Assembly (NCBI GenBank): GCA_023129655.1 | Contig: JAGMBN010000048.1 | Coordinates: 1 to 8,540, forward strand | DNA length: 8,540 nucleotides | Source of the DNA: a bacterium | GTDB lineage: Bacteria > JAHJDO01 | Direction of reading: 5' to 3' | Shown: piece by piece, positions 1 through 6,496 of the stretch | Layout: every line of letters begins with the position of its first letter | Numbering within the stretch: position 1 is the first letter of the stretch | The notes under the pieces: generated by a model | What the model was told of the DNA's origin: nothing | What the model saw: only the letters and a program-made list of their open reading frames with translations | Database searches by the model: none | Translations under genes and position numbers: made by a program

Positions 1-500
1 CTATAGCTGCCAAAGGCGCCTGTAGCTCTTCCATACTCTGTTAACGTATTATTGAAATAGCCGCATATGCCGTATATAGAAAAGACACATGCTGAAATAG
101 CTAATATGTATAATATTTTCAGCATCTGTTTTTTTGTCTTTATATTATTTATTACAATGAAAAATAGAATAATTTGTTTCAAGAACTGGGACCTGAATTC
201 ATAAAAGCTATATGCAGAAGCTATGGAACCGATTGAAGCTATTACAACAACAATTCCCCAATACATAATAGGAAAATTCAGAGGCGTTTTTATAAAATGC
301 GCATCAGGAACATATCTTAGCTTTACTATCCATGCAATGAGAGGCACAAGAAGAGCCGCTGTTTCAATAGACGCAGTATGCTTAAACGGCATAATAAAAA
401 CTAAAAGAAGTATGCCATACTCAATAATTCTGTCACAGATATTAGGCACAGAGGGTTTTAGGAGAGCCTGTTTTGGTTTTTTACTTTGTGCCTTTGTCAC
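1..500 (-). CDS. O-antigen ligase/polymerase-like membrane protein, 5' part (runs off the window)
   Basis: The reading frame runs from a GTG at 498-500 to the window edge, giving 166 residues of an integral membrane protein. I see at least four hydrophobic segments, around residues 26-39, 47-60, 76-96 and 127-148, with a basic N-terminus. The last visible residues, EYGRATGAFGSY, resemble the Arg/Gly-Phe loop motif that opens the Wzy_C (O-antigen ligase/polymerase) domain. That family joins or polymerises O-antigen or other glycans on the periplasmic side of the inner membrane. The GTG has an AAAAAGG-type ribosome binding site six bases upstream and overlaps the heptosyltransferase stop by 20 nt; a TAA in the same frame lies just upstream, so no longer start exists. 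The heptosyltransferase next door supports a surface-glycan role. Ligase, polymerase and other glycan-transfer subtypes cannot be separated, because the catalytic part lies outside the window. Confidence 0.72.
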   Translation of the reverse strand, partial: MTKAQSKKPKQALLKPSVPNICDRIIEYGILLLVFIMPFKHTASIETAALLVPLIAWIVKLRYVPDAHFIKTPLNFPIMYWGIVVVIASIGSIASAYSFYEFRSQFLKQIILFFIVINNIKTKKQMLKILYILAISACVFSIYGICGYFNNTLTEYGRATGAFGSY

Positions 501-1521
501 TTTGTGCCTTTTTTAAAAGTTTCATACATGCTTCAAATACTTCCTCAACGGATATATTTTTCATACAGTCAATTATATCACATTCTCTCTTCCAGCATGA
601 AGCACATGGTATATTTTTCTGGATAATAATATTCTTTGTTCCATATGGTCCATTTCTTTTAGGATCTGACGGACCATACAGACCAACAACAGGAATCTCT
701 AACGCGGCTGCAAGATGAGTGGGTCCTGTGTCAGAGCCGACAAAAAGATCGCAGTTCTTAATTATTGCAGCAAGTTGTTTTATAGTAGATTGAGGCGTTA
801 TTGTAATTCTGCTGTTCATGTTGCTTTTAATGTTTTCTATTAACTCTTTTTCTTGAGGTCCCCATGACATAATTACTTTTGCATTAGCATTGCTATATTT
901 TATTAATTTATCTGCAAGGCGCAAAAAGTTTTTAGCTGGCCATCGCTTTGTTGGCCATCCAGCGCCAGGATTTAGCATAATGATCTTGTCTCTACCTGGA
1001 ACTAGTTTCTTTAATTCAAAAAAACCCTTTGCAAATCTTAAATCCTGTGCAGATATAGGAATTTTAAAGTCATACACATACTCAGATATGCCAAGCGGTT
1101 CAAGCAAACTCAAGTTTTTATCCACTATATGAACAGTTTTTTGAGGCGGAGTTACTTTATGATTGTAGAATATATGACTCAATTCGCGGCTATTAACCTT
1201 GCTGAACCCAATCCTATGACCTGCTTTGCTAAAATAAGTTAAAATTCCACTTCTGAATAGTCCCTGAAGGTCCAGCGCAACATCAAACTTCTTTTTGCGC
1301 AATATCTTGATTAATTGCAAAAACCCATTATCAAATGGAATGATCTCTGTTAGACCAGGATTTCCCACTAATAAATCAGAGAACTTGTTTTTAACAATCC
1401 ATGCGATTTCTGCTTCAAGACAATGCTTTCTTAATGTTGCAAGTACAGGCAGAGCATGAATAACATCGCCCATTGAGGAGGGTTTGATAATTAAGATTTT
1501 TTGAGGGATTATGGATAGCAC
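481..1521 (-). CDS. Glycosyltransferase family 9, lipopolysaccharide heptosyltransferase (WaaC/WaaF-like)
   Basis: This is a 346-residue protein of the ADP-heptose:LPS heptosyltransferase family, which adds heptose to the LPS inner core at the cytoplasmic face of the inner membrane. The N-terminal motif KPSSMGDVIHALPVL (residues 13-27) is the family's acceptor-domain signature. The donor-site motif GSDTGPTHLAAAL (262-274) is followed by GLYGPSDPKRNGPYG, and the cysteine-rich tail with Cys 306, 309, 314 and 319 is typical of RfaF/WaaC-type proteins. The start is GTG at 1519-1521; an in-frame TAA two codons upstream excludes anything longer, and no strong ribosome binding site is seen. It begins 28 nt after ilvE and overlaps the ligase-like gene by 20 nt. 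The last nine or so residues (AQSDKGTK) are encoded by a dispersed micro-repeat also found at the end of dapB, so the native C-terminus was probably different. Family assignment is firm; heptosyltransferase I versus II is not settled. Confidence 0.9.
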   Translation of the reverse strand: MLSIIPQKILIIKPSSMGDVIHALPVLATLRKHCLEAEIAWIVKNKFSDLLVGNPGLTEIIPFDNGFLQLIKILRKKKFDVALDLQGLFRSGILTYFSKAGHRIGFSKVNSRELSHIFYNHKVTPPQKTVHIVDKNLSLLEPLGISEYVYDFKIPISAQDLRFAKGFFELKKLVPGRDKIIMLNPGAGWPTKRWPAKNFLRLADKLIKYSNANAKVIMSWGPQEKELIENIKSNMNSRITITPQSTIKQLAAIIKNCDLFVGSDTGPTHLAAALEIPVVGLYGPSDPKRNGPYGTKNIIIQKNIPCASCWKRECDIIDCMKNISVEEVFEACMKLLKKAQSDKGTK

Positions 1522-1549
1522 TGTTGATTATGGCTTAATAATTTTTTTA

Positions 1550-2407
1550 TTATTTCTCTCCTGTAAATTTCTTAAACTTGTTTATTAGAAGTCTCGTAAT
1601 CTTTCCAGGTTTTCCGTTTCCTATATCCCTTCCATCAACTTTTACTACAGGAATAAGTTCAGCTGCTGTTCCTGTAAGAAAGCATTCATCGGAAGTATAT
1701 ACTTCATATTTTGAGAAAATAAGTTCTTTAACGCTTAAACCTTCCTGTTCAGCAATCTTCATAACTATTCTCCTTGTAATCCCGTCCAATGCGCCAGTGG
1801 ATGTAGGCGGAGTGATAAGTGTCCCGTTTCTATATATGAATATATTATCCCCACTGCATTCAACAACATTGCCGGAGGAATTCAGCATTAAGGCTTCATT
1901 AGCGCCTGCATTCACCGCCTCGATATTGGCAAGGATATTATTTAGATAATTCATGGATTTTATCTGAGGATTCAGAGCGCTGACAGGTGTTCTTTGGGTG
2001 GACGCAGTTATGATTTCCATTCCCTTCTTATAAAGTTCTGCAGGATAAAGAGCTATTTTGTTAACAATAATAATAATTGACGGTTTAGGACACTTTTTTG
2101 GATCAATACCAAGATCTCCTACGCCTCTTGTTACTATCAATCTTACATATCCATTCTTCAATCCATTAACTTTATGAGCTTGTCTAACAGCATTCCTTAA
2201 TTCTGTCTTTGATAATGGTATTTTTAATCTGATTGCTTTTGCAGAATCATAAAGCCTGTTTATATGCTCATCCAGCATAAAGATATTGTCACTATAGATC
2301 CTAATTCCCTCAAAAACTCCGTCTCCATACAAAAATCCGTGATCATACACAGAAATATTTGCCTTTGACTTAGGAAAGAATTTCCCATCAATATAAACTT
2401 GCATCAT
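1550..2407 (-). CDS. ilvE: Branched-chain amino acid aminotransferase
   Basis: This is a fold-type IV PLP aminotransferase (EC 2.6.1.42) that interconverts leucine, isoleucine and valine with their 2-keto acids in the cytoplasm. From the chosen ATG it has 285 residues. Family features include VYDHGFLYGDGVFEGIR (residues 20-36), the PLP lysine in QIKSMNYLNN (Lys150), ECSGDNIF (Glu183 onward) and GTAAELIPV (246-254). The frame stays open to an ATG at 2452, but those 15 extra residues are repeat-derived. The ribosome binding site AAGGAG at 2413-2418 lies 5 nt from the ATG at 2405-2407 and 8 nt from the adjacent ATG at 2402-2404, so either could be the true start. The gene follows panC after a 164-nt AT-rich repeat gap. 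Its link to PanB is 2-ketoisovalerate. D-alanine aminotransferase or aminodeoxychorismate lyase are relatives, but the motifs fit IlvE best. Confidence 0.92.
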   Translation of the reverse strand: MMQVYIDGKFFPKSKANISVYDHGFLYGDGVFEGIRIYSDNIFMLDEHINRLYDSAKAIRLKIPLSKTELRNAVRQAHKVNGLKNGYVRLIVTRGVGDLGIDPKKCPKPSIIIIVNKIALYPAELYKKGMEIITASTQRTPVSALNPQIKSMNYLNNILANIEAVNAGANEALMLNSSGNVVECSGDNIFIYRNGTLITPPTSTGALDGITRRIVMKIAEQEGLSVKELIFSKYEVYTSDECFLTGTAAELIPVVKVDGRDIGNGKPGKITRLLINKFKKFTGEK

Positions 2408-2412
2408 AAAAA

Positions 2413-2418
2413 CTCCTT
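2413..2418 (-). promoter_or_regulatory. Ribosome binding site of ilvE
   Basis: AAGGAG on the minus strand sits 5 nt before the first of two tandem ATGs and 8 nt before the second. It rejects the longer frame that begins at 2452, which would start inside the AT-rich repeat. Confidence 0.8.
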
Positions 2419-2430
2419 CGTAGTTTTTAA

Positions 2431-2557
2431 AAATCCAAAATACTAAATCCAAAACAAATTAAAAATTCTAATTCTCAAAATTCTAAACATTGTTTTGAAC
2501 ATTTGTATTTTGGTCATTTAATATTGTTTAGTATTTAGTATTTCGTGCTTAGAATTT
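2431..2557. repeat. AT-rich intergenic repeat with inverted arms
   Basis: This very AT-rich stretch fills most of the 164-nt gap between panC and ilvE. It has an 11-bp perfect inverted pair, AAATACTAAAT at 2438-2448 and ATTTAGTATTT at 2533-2543. A second pair is AAATTCTAA at 2463-2471 with TTAGAATTT at 2549-2557. The 14-mer acatttgtattttg at 2499-2512 followed by gtcattta at 2513-2520 recurs in the same order at 7174-7201, upstream of the FHA gene. It looks like a non-coding dispersed element. I found no convincing promoter in it. Confidence 0.6.
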
Positions 2558-2571
2558 AAGTTGGTATTCTA

Positions 2572-3414
2572 TCATACCACTACTAAATTGTCTATAAGCC
2601 TTGTCTTGCCTATGTAACAAGTAATTATAATTAAGCTGGTTTTTGAAATCTCAGAGACAGATGAAAAATCCTTATGATTGACTATGCTCGCATAATCCAA
2701 GCGCGCTAATCTTTCTTTTTTTACCATACTCCTAATGCGCTTTAACACATTGTCAGATCTTTTCTCTCTGTTTTTTATCATTCCCTCTGCTTCCTGCAAA
2801 GATCTATATAATACCAGAGCCGCCTTTCTTTCCTCAGAAGATAAATATTTGTTCCTTGAACTCATTGCCAGACCATCTTTTTCCCTGACAGTGGGCATAG
2901 CAACAATTTTTATATTAAAATTTAAATCTTTTACCATTCTTTTTATAATTGCGGTCTGCTGGGCATCTTTTTGGCCAAAATAAGCAACATCAGGATCTAT
3001 AATGTTGAAAAGTTTTCCGACAATAGTGCACACTCCTTTAAAATGTGCGAGTCTTGTTTTCCCTTCCCAGATTTTATCCATATTTTCAACACTAACAAAG
3101 GTGGAAAAATCTTTAGTATAGATATGCTTCGTATCCGGATAAAAGATAACATCCACTCCAGCGCTTTCTGCCAGTTTCCTGTCCATATCAAAATCTCTTG
3201 GGTATTTCTTTAAATCTTCTTCCGGGGCAAACTGCGTTGGGTTCACGAATATACTCATAACTACAACATCGCAATCATTTTTTGCCCTGTGTATAAGACT
3301 CAAATGCCCTTCGTGAAGATACCCCATTGTCGGAACAAGACCAATGATATTATTATGGGTTTTTGCTTTTTTGGATAATTGACGCATGTTTTTTATGGCT
3401 TTAATAATTTTCAC
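2572..3414 (-). CDS. panC: Pantothenate synthetase (pantoate--beta-alanine ligase)
   Basis: PanC (EC 6.3.2.1) condenses pantoate and beta-alanine with ATP via a pantoyl-adenylate in the cytoplasm. The 280 residues match the usual family length. Motifs in order: PTMGYLHEGHLSL (28-40), containing the nucleotidyltransferase HxGH as HEGH 34-37; FVNPTQF (56-62); HFKGVCTIVGKLFNI (124-138); GQKDAQQ (147-153); and the MSSRN ATP-binding motif (184-188). The start is GTG at 3412-3414, with only a weak AGAAGAG-like binding site upstream. The translation MKIIKAIKNMRQ is a typical PanC N-terminus, so I keep the GTG over the internal ATG at residue 10. It follows panB after 97 nt, most of which is a palindromic repeat. 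A weak hairpin (2562-2579) overlaps its stop but has no U-tract. Confidence 0.96.
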   Translation of the reverse strand: MKIIKAIKNMRQLSKKAKTHNNIIGLVPTMGYLHEGHLSLIHRAKNDCDVVVMSIFVNPTQFAPEEDLKKYPRDFDMDRKLAESAGVDVIFYPDTKHIYTKDFSTFVSVENMDKIWEGKTRLAHFKGVCTIVGKLFNIIDPDVAYFGQKDAQQTAIIKRMVKDLNFNIKIVAMPTVREKDGLAMSSRNKYLSSEERKAALVLYRSLQEAEGMIKNREKRSDNVLKRIRSMVKKERLARLDYASIVNHKDFSSVSEISKTSLIIITCYIGKTRLIDNLVVV

Positions 3415-3426
3415 TTTATCTCTTCT

Positions 3427-3502
3427 GTCATTGCGAGGAGTCCCGAAAGCGTTCGGGACGACGTGGCAATCTCAGAGATTGCTTCACTACGTTCGCAATG
3501 AC
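3427..3502. repeat. 76-nt palindromic dispersed repeat between panB and panC
   Basis: The ends form a 10-bp perfect inverted repeat, gtcattgcga at 3427-3436 and tcgcaatgac at 3493-3502. Inside are two further hairpins. The first is gtcccgaa (3440-3447) with ttcgggac (3452-3459), an 8-bp stem with an AGCG tetraloop. The second is gcaatct (3466-3472) with agattgc (3476-3482), a 7-bp stem with a CAG loop. Together they fold into a three-way junction. Elements with this gtcattgcga...gcaatctc wording are widespread in environmental bacterial genomes, from memory. There is no U-tract, so it is not a classical terminator. It lies in the transcribed gap and would be part of the pan mRNA. Confidence 0.8.
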
Positions 3503-3511
3503 ATTTGCGTT

Positions 3512-4306
3512 TCATTCGTAACTATGCTCTTTATCCGGGAACTTTCCTGCGGTTACATCTTTTTTATAGTCCTCAAGCGCTTTTGCGATCTGTTCTGTTA
3601 AATTGGCATACTGCTTAACGAATTTCGGAACATGTCCTGTTTTTAAGCCCAGCATATCATGTATCACTAATATCTGTCCGTCACAGTATGGACCTGCTCC
3701 AATCCCAATAGTCGGGATATGAAGTTTTTTTGTTATATCCCTTGCAAGCGCGGACGGAACACATTCAAGAACAATGGCAAAAACTCCTGCTTGCTCAAGC
3801 AGTAAAGCGTCTTCAATGAGCTTCTTAGCTCTCTCAGGGTCCCTTCCCTGAACCTTGTATCCTCCGATCTGATGAATTGATTGAGGGGTCAGCCCTATAT
3901 GACCCAACACTGGAATCCCTGCTTGAATAATTCTATATACCATATCTTTTATCCATCCTCCACCTTCCAGCTTAACCGCCTCAGCACCTGCCTCTTTTAT
4001 AAACCTGCCCGCATTTTCAACCGCTTTCTCCTGACTCGCCTGATACGACATAAACGGCATATCTGCGACAACTAATGAATCCGGATCAGCTCTTGATACA
4101 GCTTTGGTATGATGTATCATTTCATCCATTGTTACAGGTATAGTATCCTTGTATCCGAGAACCATAGATGCAAGCGAATCGCCGACAAGGATCAAATCAA
4201 TATCTGCTTGATTAATAATCGTTGTCATCCAATAGCTGTAAGAAGTAAGCGCAACAATTTTCTTAACGTGTTTCATGTCTCGAATTGCAGCAGATGTTCT
4301 TTTCAT
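3512..4306 (-). CDS. panB: 3-methyl-2-oxobutanoate hydroxymethyltransferase (ketopantoate hydroxymethyltransferase)
   Basis: PanB (EC 2.1.2.11) makes ketopantoate from 2-ketoisovalerate and 5,10-methylene-tetrahydrofolate, the first committed step of pantothenate synthesis, in the cytoplasm. Its 264 residues are of normal family length for a TIM barrel. The metal ligands are present as VGDS (Asp43), ADMPF (Asp82) and KLEGG (Glu114). The catalytic glutamate is in ECVPSALA (Glu181). GIGAGPYCDGQILV (201-214) and HIGLTPQ are also diagnostic. The ATG at 4304-4306 overlaps the folK stop as ATGA, which indicates translational coupling; AGGA lies upstream. The native-looking C-terminus DKEHSYE ends nine bases before a palindromic repeat. 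The folK-panB-panC order is a recurrent arrangement in bacteria, including E. coli. Confidence 0.97.
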   Translation of the reverse strand: MKRTSAAIRDMKHVKKIVALTSYSYWMTTIINQADIDLILVGDSLASMVLGYKDTIPVTMDEMIHHTKAVSRADPDSLVVADMPFMSYQASQEKAVENAGRFIKEAGAEAVKLEGGGWIKDMVYRIIQAGIPVLGHIGLTPQSIHQIGGYKVQGRDPERAKKLIEDALLLEQAGVFAIVLECVPSALARDITKKLHIPTIGIGAGPYCDGQILVIHDMLGLKTGHVPKFVKQYANLTEQIAKALEDYKKDVTAGKFPDKEHSYE

Positions 4307-4785
4307 CCCACTTTCCTAACAATCTGTTCTTCTGTTATGTCATCCAGCAGATGTTTCACAGACTTCCCAAGAACAGGATGTACGAAATCCCCGGCAATCT
4401 CTGCTAAAGGAGCGAGCACAAATGCTCTTTTATACGCTTGAGAATGAGGAATTTTCAAAACCTGTTCATTCAAAACAACATCCCTGAAAAAGATTATATC
4501 TATATCTATTTTTCGCGGTCCTCCAATGAAATTTTCTTCTCTTCCAATGAAAAGTTCAATATCTTTAATAATTTTCAATAAGTCTTTAGGCTGAATATCC
4601 GTTTTAAGTTCAATCGCGCAATTCACAAACCACGGCTGTTTCTTCACGCCAACAGGACTTGTTTCGTAAAATGAAGAACACTTCCTGACCTCAATCTGCG
4701 AGTTCTGAGACAAGAGCCGAATAGCTTCCTGAATATTCGCTTTGCGATTTCCTATATTTGAACCAAGGCTTAAATATACGCACAT
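4303..4785 (-). CDS. folK: 2-amino-4-hydroxy-6-hydroxymethyldihydropteridine diphosphokinase (HPPK)
   Basis: FolK (EC 2.7.6.3) transfers pyrophosphate from ATP to the pterin alcohol in folate synthesis, in the cytoplasm. The 160 residues match the family. Visible motifs: YLSLGSNIGNR (4-13), FYETSPVG (39-46), QPWFVNCA (50-57), GPRKIDIDIIFF (89-100) with metal-binding Asp94 and Asp96, and AFVLAPLAEIA (121-131). Unusually, the catalytic-loop stretch between GR (81-82) and GPR reads EENFIG, whereas E. coli and Bacillus have Arg and Trp there. PHSQ also replaces the usual PHPR. The ATG at 4783-4785 has GAGG five bases upstream. The gene overlaps panB by 4 nt and is separated from dapB by 57 nt of repeats. 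The folate product is what PanB needs as one-carbon donor. Confidence 0.94.
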   Translation of the reverse strand: MCVYLSLGSNIGNRKANIQEAIRLLSQNSQIEVRKCSSFYETSPVGVKKQPWFVNCAIELKTDIQPKDLLKIIKDIELFIGREENFIGGPRKIDIDIIFFRDVVLNEQVLKIPHSQAYKRAFVLAPLAEIAGDFVHPVLGKSVKHLLDDITEEQIVRKVG

Positions 4786-4795
4786 AACAACCTCA

Positions 4796-4827
4796 ACATC
4801 CCCCTGAATCCCCCTTCAAAGGGGGAC
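4796..4827. repeat. Solo half-copy of the GC-rich palindromic repeat
   Basis: The 32 nt match 7083-7114 at 30 of 32 positions. They hold tccccct (4809-4815) pairing with aggggga (4820-4826), a 7-bp stem with a 4-nt loop. The right half seen in the 7083-7145 copy is missing. It sits between dapB and folK, directly upstream of the folK ribosome binding site. On the minus strand no U-tract follows, so it is not a standard terminator for the operon. Confidence 0.75.
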
Positions 4828-4842
4828 TTTTGTCCTTTGTGC

Positions 4843-4862
4843 CTATGTGCCTTTGCCACTTT
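4843..4862. repeat. Micro-repeat copy at the dapB 3' end
   Basis: This 20-mer matches 484-503 at 18 of 20 positions and in the same reading frame. Read on the minus strand it encodes Ser-Gly-Lys-Gly-Thr and the TAG stop of dapB. A further partial unit, cctttgtgcc, lies just beyond the stop at 4834-4843. Confidence 0.6.
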
Positions 4863-5628
4863 CCAACACATCTCTCATATCATAGAGTCCTGCTCTTTGG
4901 GCGCTGATGAATTTTATTGCTTTAATAACTCCCCGGGCAAATGTGTCTCTTGTAGTAGCGATATGCTTTAGTTCTATTCTTTCGCCAATCCCTCCAAATA
5001 TAACTGTATGTTCTCCAACTATATCGCCTGCTCTAACAGCATGTATTCCAATCTCGTTTCGTTTTCTTTCTCCAACCAGTCCCTCTCTGCCGTAAGCAGC
5101 TATATCCTCAAGCTTTTTACCCTTTGCATTTGAAATAACTTCAGCAAGAGTTTTTGCTGTGCCGCTTGGAGCGTCCTTCTTAAATCTGTGATGCGCCTCT
5201 ATGATCTCCACGTCATATTCATCTCCTAATACGCTTGATGCCTGCTCAACAAGTTTACACAAAAGGTTAACGCCAACACTCATATTTGAAGAAACAAGAC
5301 ATGGAATCGCACAAGACATACTTTTTATCTCAGATAACGCTTCAGAGCTCAATCCAGTGGCGCCGATAATTAACGCTTTCTTATATTTTGCGCAGATCTT
5401 CGCAGAATCAAGAGCTCCGTCCGCAGATGAAAAATCAACCACAACATCCGCATCTTCTATAACATCATTAATAGAGGATGTTACTTTTACGCCAACATCT
5501 TTTCCTATATCAGGATGAGATAGAATCTCAACTGCCCCACAAAGATGTAAATCTTTCTGCATTGACAAGAGAGCAATTATTCTCTTTCCCATTTTTCCGC
5601 ATGCGCCGTTAACAATTACATTGATCAT
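4843..5628 (-). CDS. dapB: 4-hydroxy-tetrahydrodipicolinate reductase
   Basis: DapB (EC 1.17.1.8) reduces the DapA product with NAD(P)H, giving tetrahydrodipicolinate for lysine and diaminopimelate synthesis, in the cytoplasm. It has 261 residues. The Rossmann motif NGACGKMGKRI (7-17), VVDFSSADG (63-71), GATGLS (89-94) and SSNMSVGVNLL (113-123) are all present. The catalytic signature EAHHRFKKDAPSGTA (144-158) carries His146, His147 and Lys150. AGDIVGEHTVIFGG (200-213) belongs to the substrate and tetramerisation domain. The ATG at 5626-5628 overlaps the dapA stop as ATGA, and AGGAG (5636-5640) lies seven bases upstream. After the usual ending YDMRDVL the last residues ESGKGT come from a dispersed micro-repeat that also supplies the stop codon. 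Confidence 0.96.
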   Translation of the reverse strand: MINVIVNGACGKMGKRIIALLSMQKDLHLCGAVEILSHPDIGKDVGVKVTSSINDVIEDADVVVDFSSADGALDSAKICAKYKKALIIGATGLSSEALSEIKSMSCAIPCLVSSNMSVGVNLLCKLVEQASSVLGDEYDVEIIEAHHRFKKDAPSGTAKTLAEVISNAKGKKLEDIAAYGREGLVGERKRNEIGIHAVRAGDIVGEHTVIFGGIGERIELKHIATTRDTFARGVIKAIKFISAQRAGLYDMRDVLESGKGT

Positions 5629-6494
5629 GACAAAACTCCTATGTCAATCAACGCTTCTCTCAATCTTTCCGCATTTTCCTTTTTTATTTCACAAAGAGGC
5701 AGTCTTAATTGAGGAATTATCTTCCCCATCATTCCAAGAGCTGTTTTTACAGGTATTGGATTTGTTTCATAGAATAATGCTTTAAACAGCGAAAACAAGT
5801 TGAAATGAATTTTTCTGGATTCTTCCAAATTACCATCCATAAAATTCTTTACCATCATAGCCATATGCTTTGGAACTACATTCGCAGCAACTGATATTAC
5901 TCCTTTTGCTCCAAGCGCCATCATAGGCAGAGTCAGAGCGTCGTCTCCTGAAAGAACAGTTATATCGCACATATCCATTATAGCGCTGATCTGATCCAGA
6001 CTCCCACTTGCTTCCTTTATGGCAACGATATTATCGATCTTTGAAAGCTCAGCAACTGTTTGAGGCAGAATGCTTATGCCTGTTCTTGAAGGCACATTAT
6101 ACAGTACAATAGGGATATCCACTGCTTTTGCTATCTTTTCATAATGAAGGCACTGTCCCCTGGGAGTTGGTTTATTATAGTATGGAGTAATCAGCAGGGC
6201 TCCGTCCGCTCCAGCATCTTTAGCGGATTTTGTAAGTGCCAGAGCTTCTTCAGTGCTATTTGAACCTGTTCCTGCAATTACAGGAACTCTCTTATTAACA
6301 ATATCAATAACCAGTTTTATCATGTATTCCTGTTCCTTGTGGCTAAGCGTAGCCGCCTCTCCTGTGCATCCGCATGGAAGAATCGCGCTTGTGCCCTCTG
6401 AAATATGAAACTCAATAAGCTCTGATAATCTGCGTTCATCAATCTTATTACCTTTAAATGGTGTAACTATTGCAACTATTGACCCTTCAAACAT
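5625..6494 (-). CDS. dapA: 4-hydroxy-tetrahydrodipicolinate synthase
   Basis: DapA (EC 4.3.3.7) condenses pyruvate with aspartate semialdehyde through a Schiff-base lysine, the first committed step to lysine and diaminopimelate. From the chosen ATG it has 289 residues, the normal length for this TIM-barrel enzyme. Key residues: TPYYN with Tyr105/106, LYNVPSRTG with Tyr132 and the pyruvate-binding Arg137, and AIKEASG with Lys160. The usual GTTGE reads GCTGE, so the first Thr (E. coli Thr44, catalytic triad) is Cys43 here. Lysine-site equivalents of His53, Asn80, Glu84 and Tyr106 are kept, but His56 is Gln, so feedback control may differ. The frame also has an ATG two codons upstream (6498-6500). 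GGAGG at 6502-6506 is only 1 nt from that one and 7 nt from ATG 6492-6494, and MFEGSIVAIVTP aligns with the E. coli start. Confidence 0.95.
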   Translation of the reverse strand: MFEGSIVAIVTPFKGNKIDERRLSELIEFHISEGTSAILPCGCTGEAATLSHKEQEYMIKLVIDIVNKRVPVIAGTGSNSTEEALALTKSAKDAGADGALLITPYYNKPTPRGQCLHYEKIAKAVDIPIVLYNVPSRTGISILPQTVAELSKIDNIVAIKEASGSLDQISAIMDMCDITVLSGDDALTLPMMALGAKGVISVAANVVPKHMAMMVKNFMDGNLEESRKIHFNLFSLFKALFYETNPIPVKTALGMMGKIIPQLRLPLCEIKKENAERLREALIDIGVLS

Positions 6495-6496
6495 GT

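Noticed and set aside
473..718. Plus-strand frame opposite the heptosyltransferase end
   Set aside because: It lies antisense to a well-supported GT9 gene and shows no recognisable domain. Other plus-strand frames (223-516, 1578-1949, 4109-4441, 5201-5518, 7960-8277) are rejected for the same reason.
2408..2452. Longer ilvE start at 2452
   Set aside because: The extra 15 codons lie upstream of a strong AAGGAG site and inside repeat-rich DNA. IlvE homologues start at the MQVYIDG-type sequence.
2431..2557. Promoter for ilvE in the AT-rich gap
   Set aside because: Several -10-like words occur, but none pairs with a good -35 at 16-18 nt. The sequence is so AT-rich that matches are expected by chance.
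2562..2579. Hairpin terminator at the panC end
   Set aside because: The 6-bp stem with 6-nt loop is weak, overlaps the stop codon and lacks a U-run.
4809..4826. Rho-independent terminator between dapB and folK
   Set aside because: The hairpin is present, but on the operon strand it is not followed by a U-tract. It also matches a dispersed repeat at 7083-7114.
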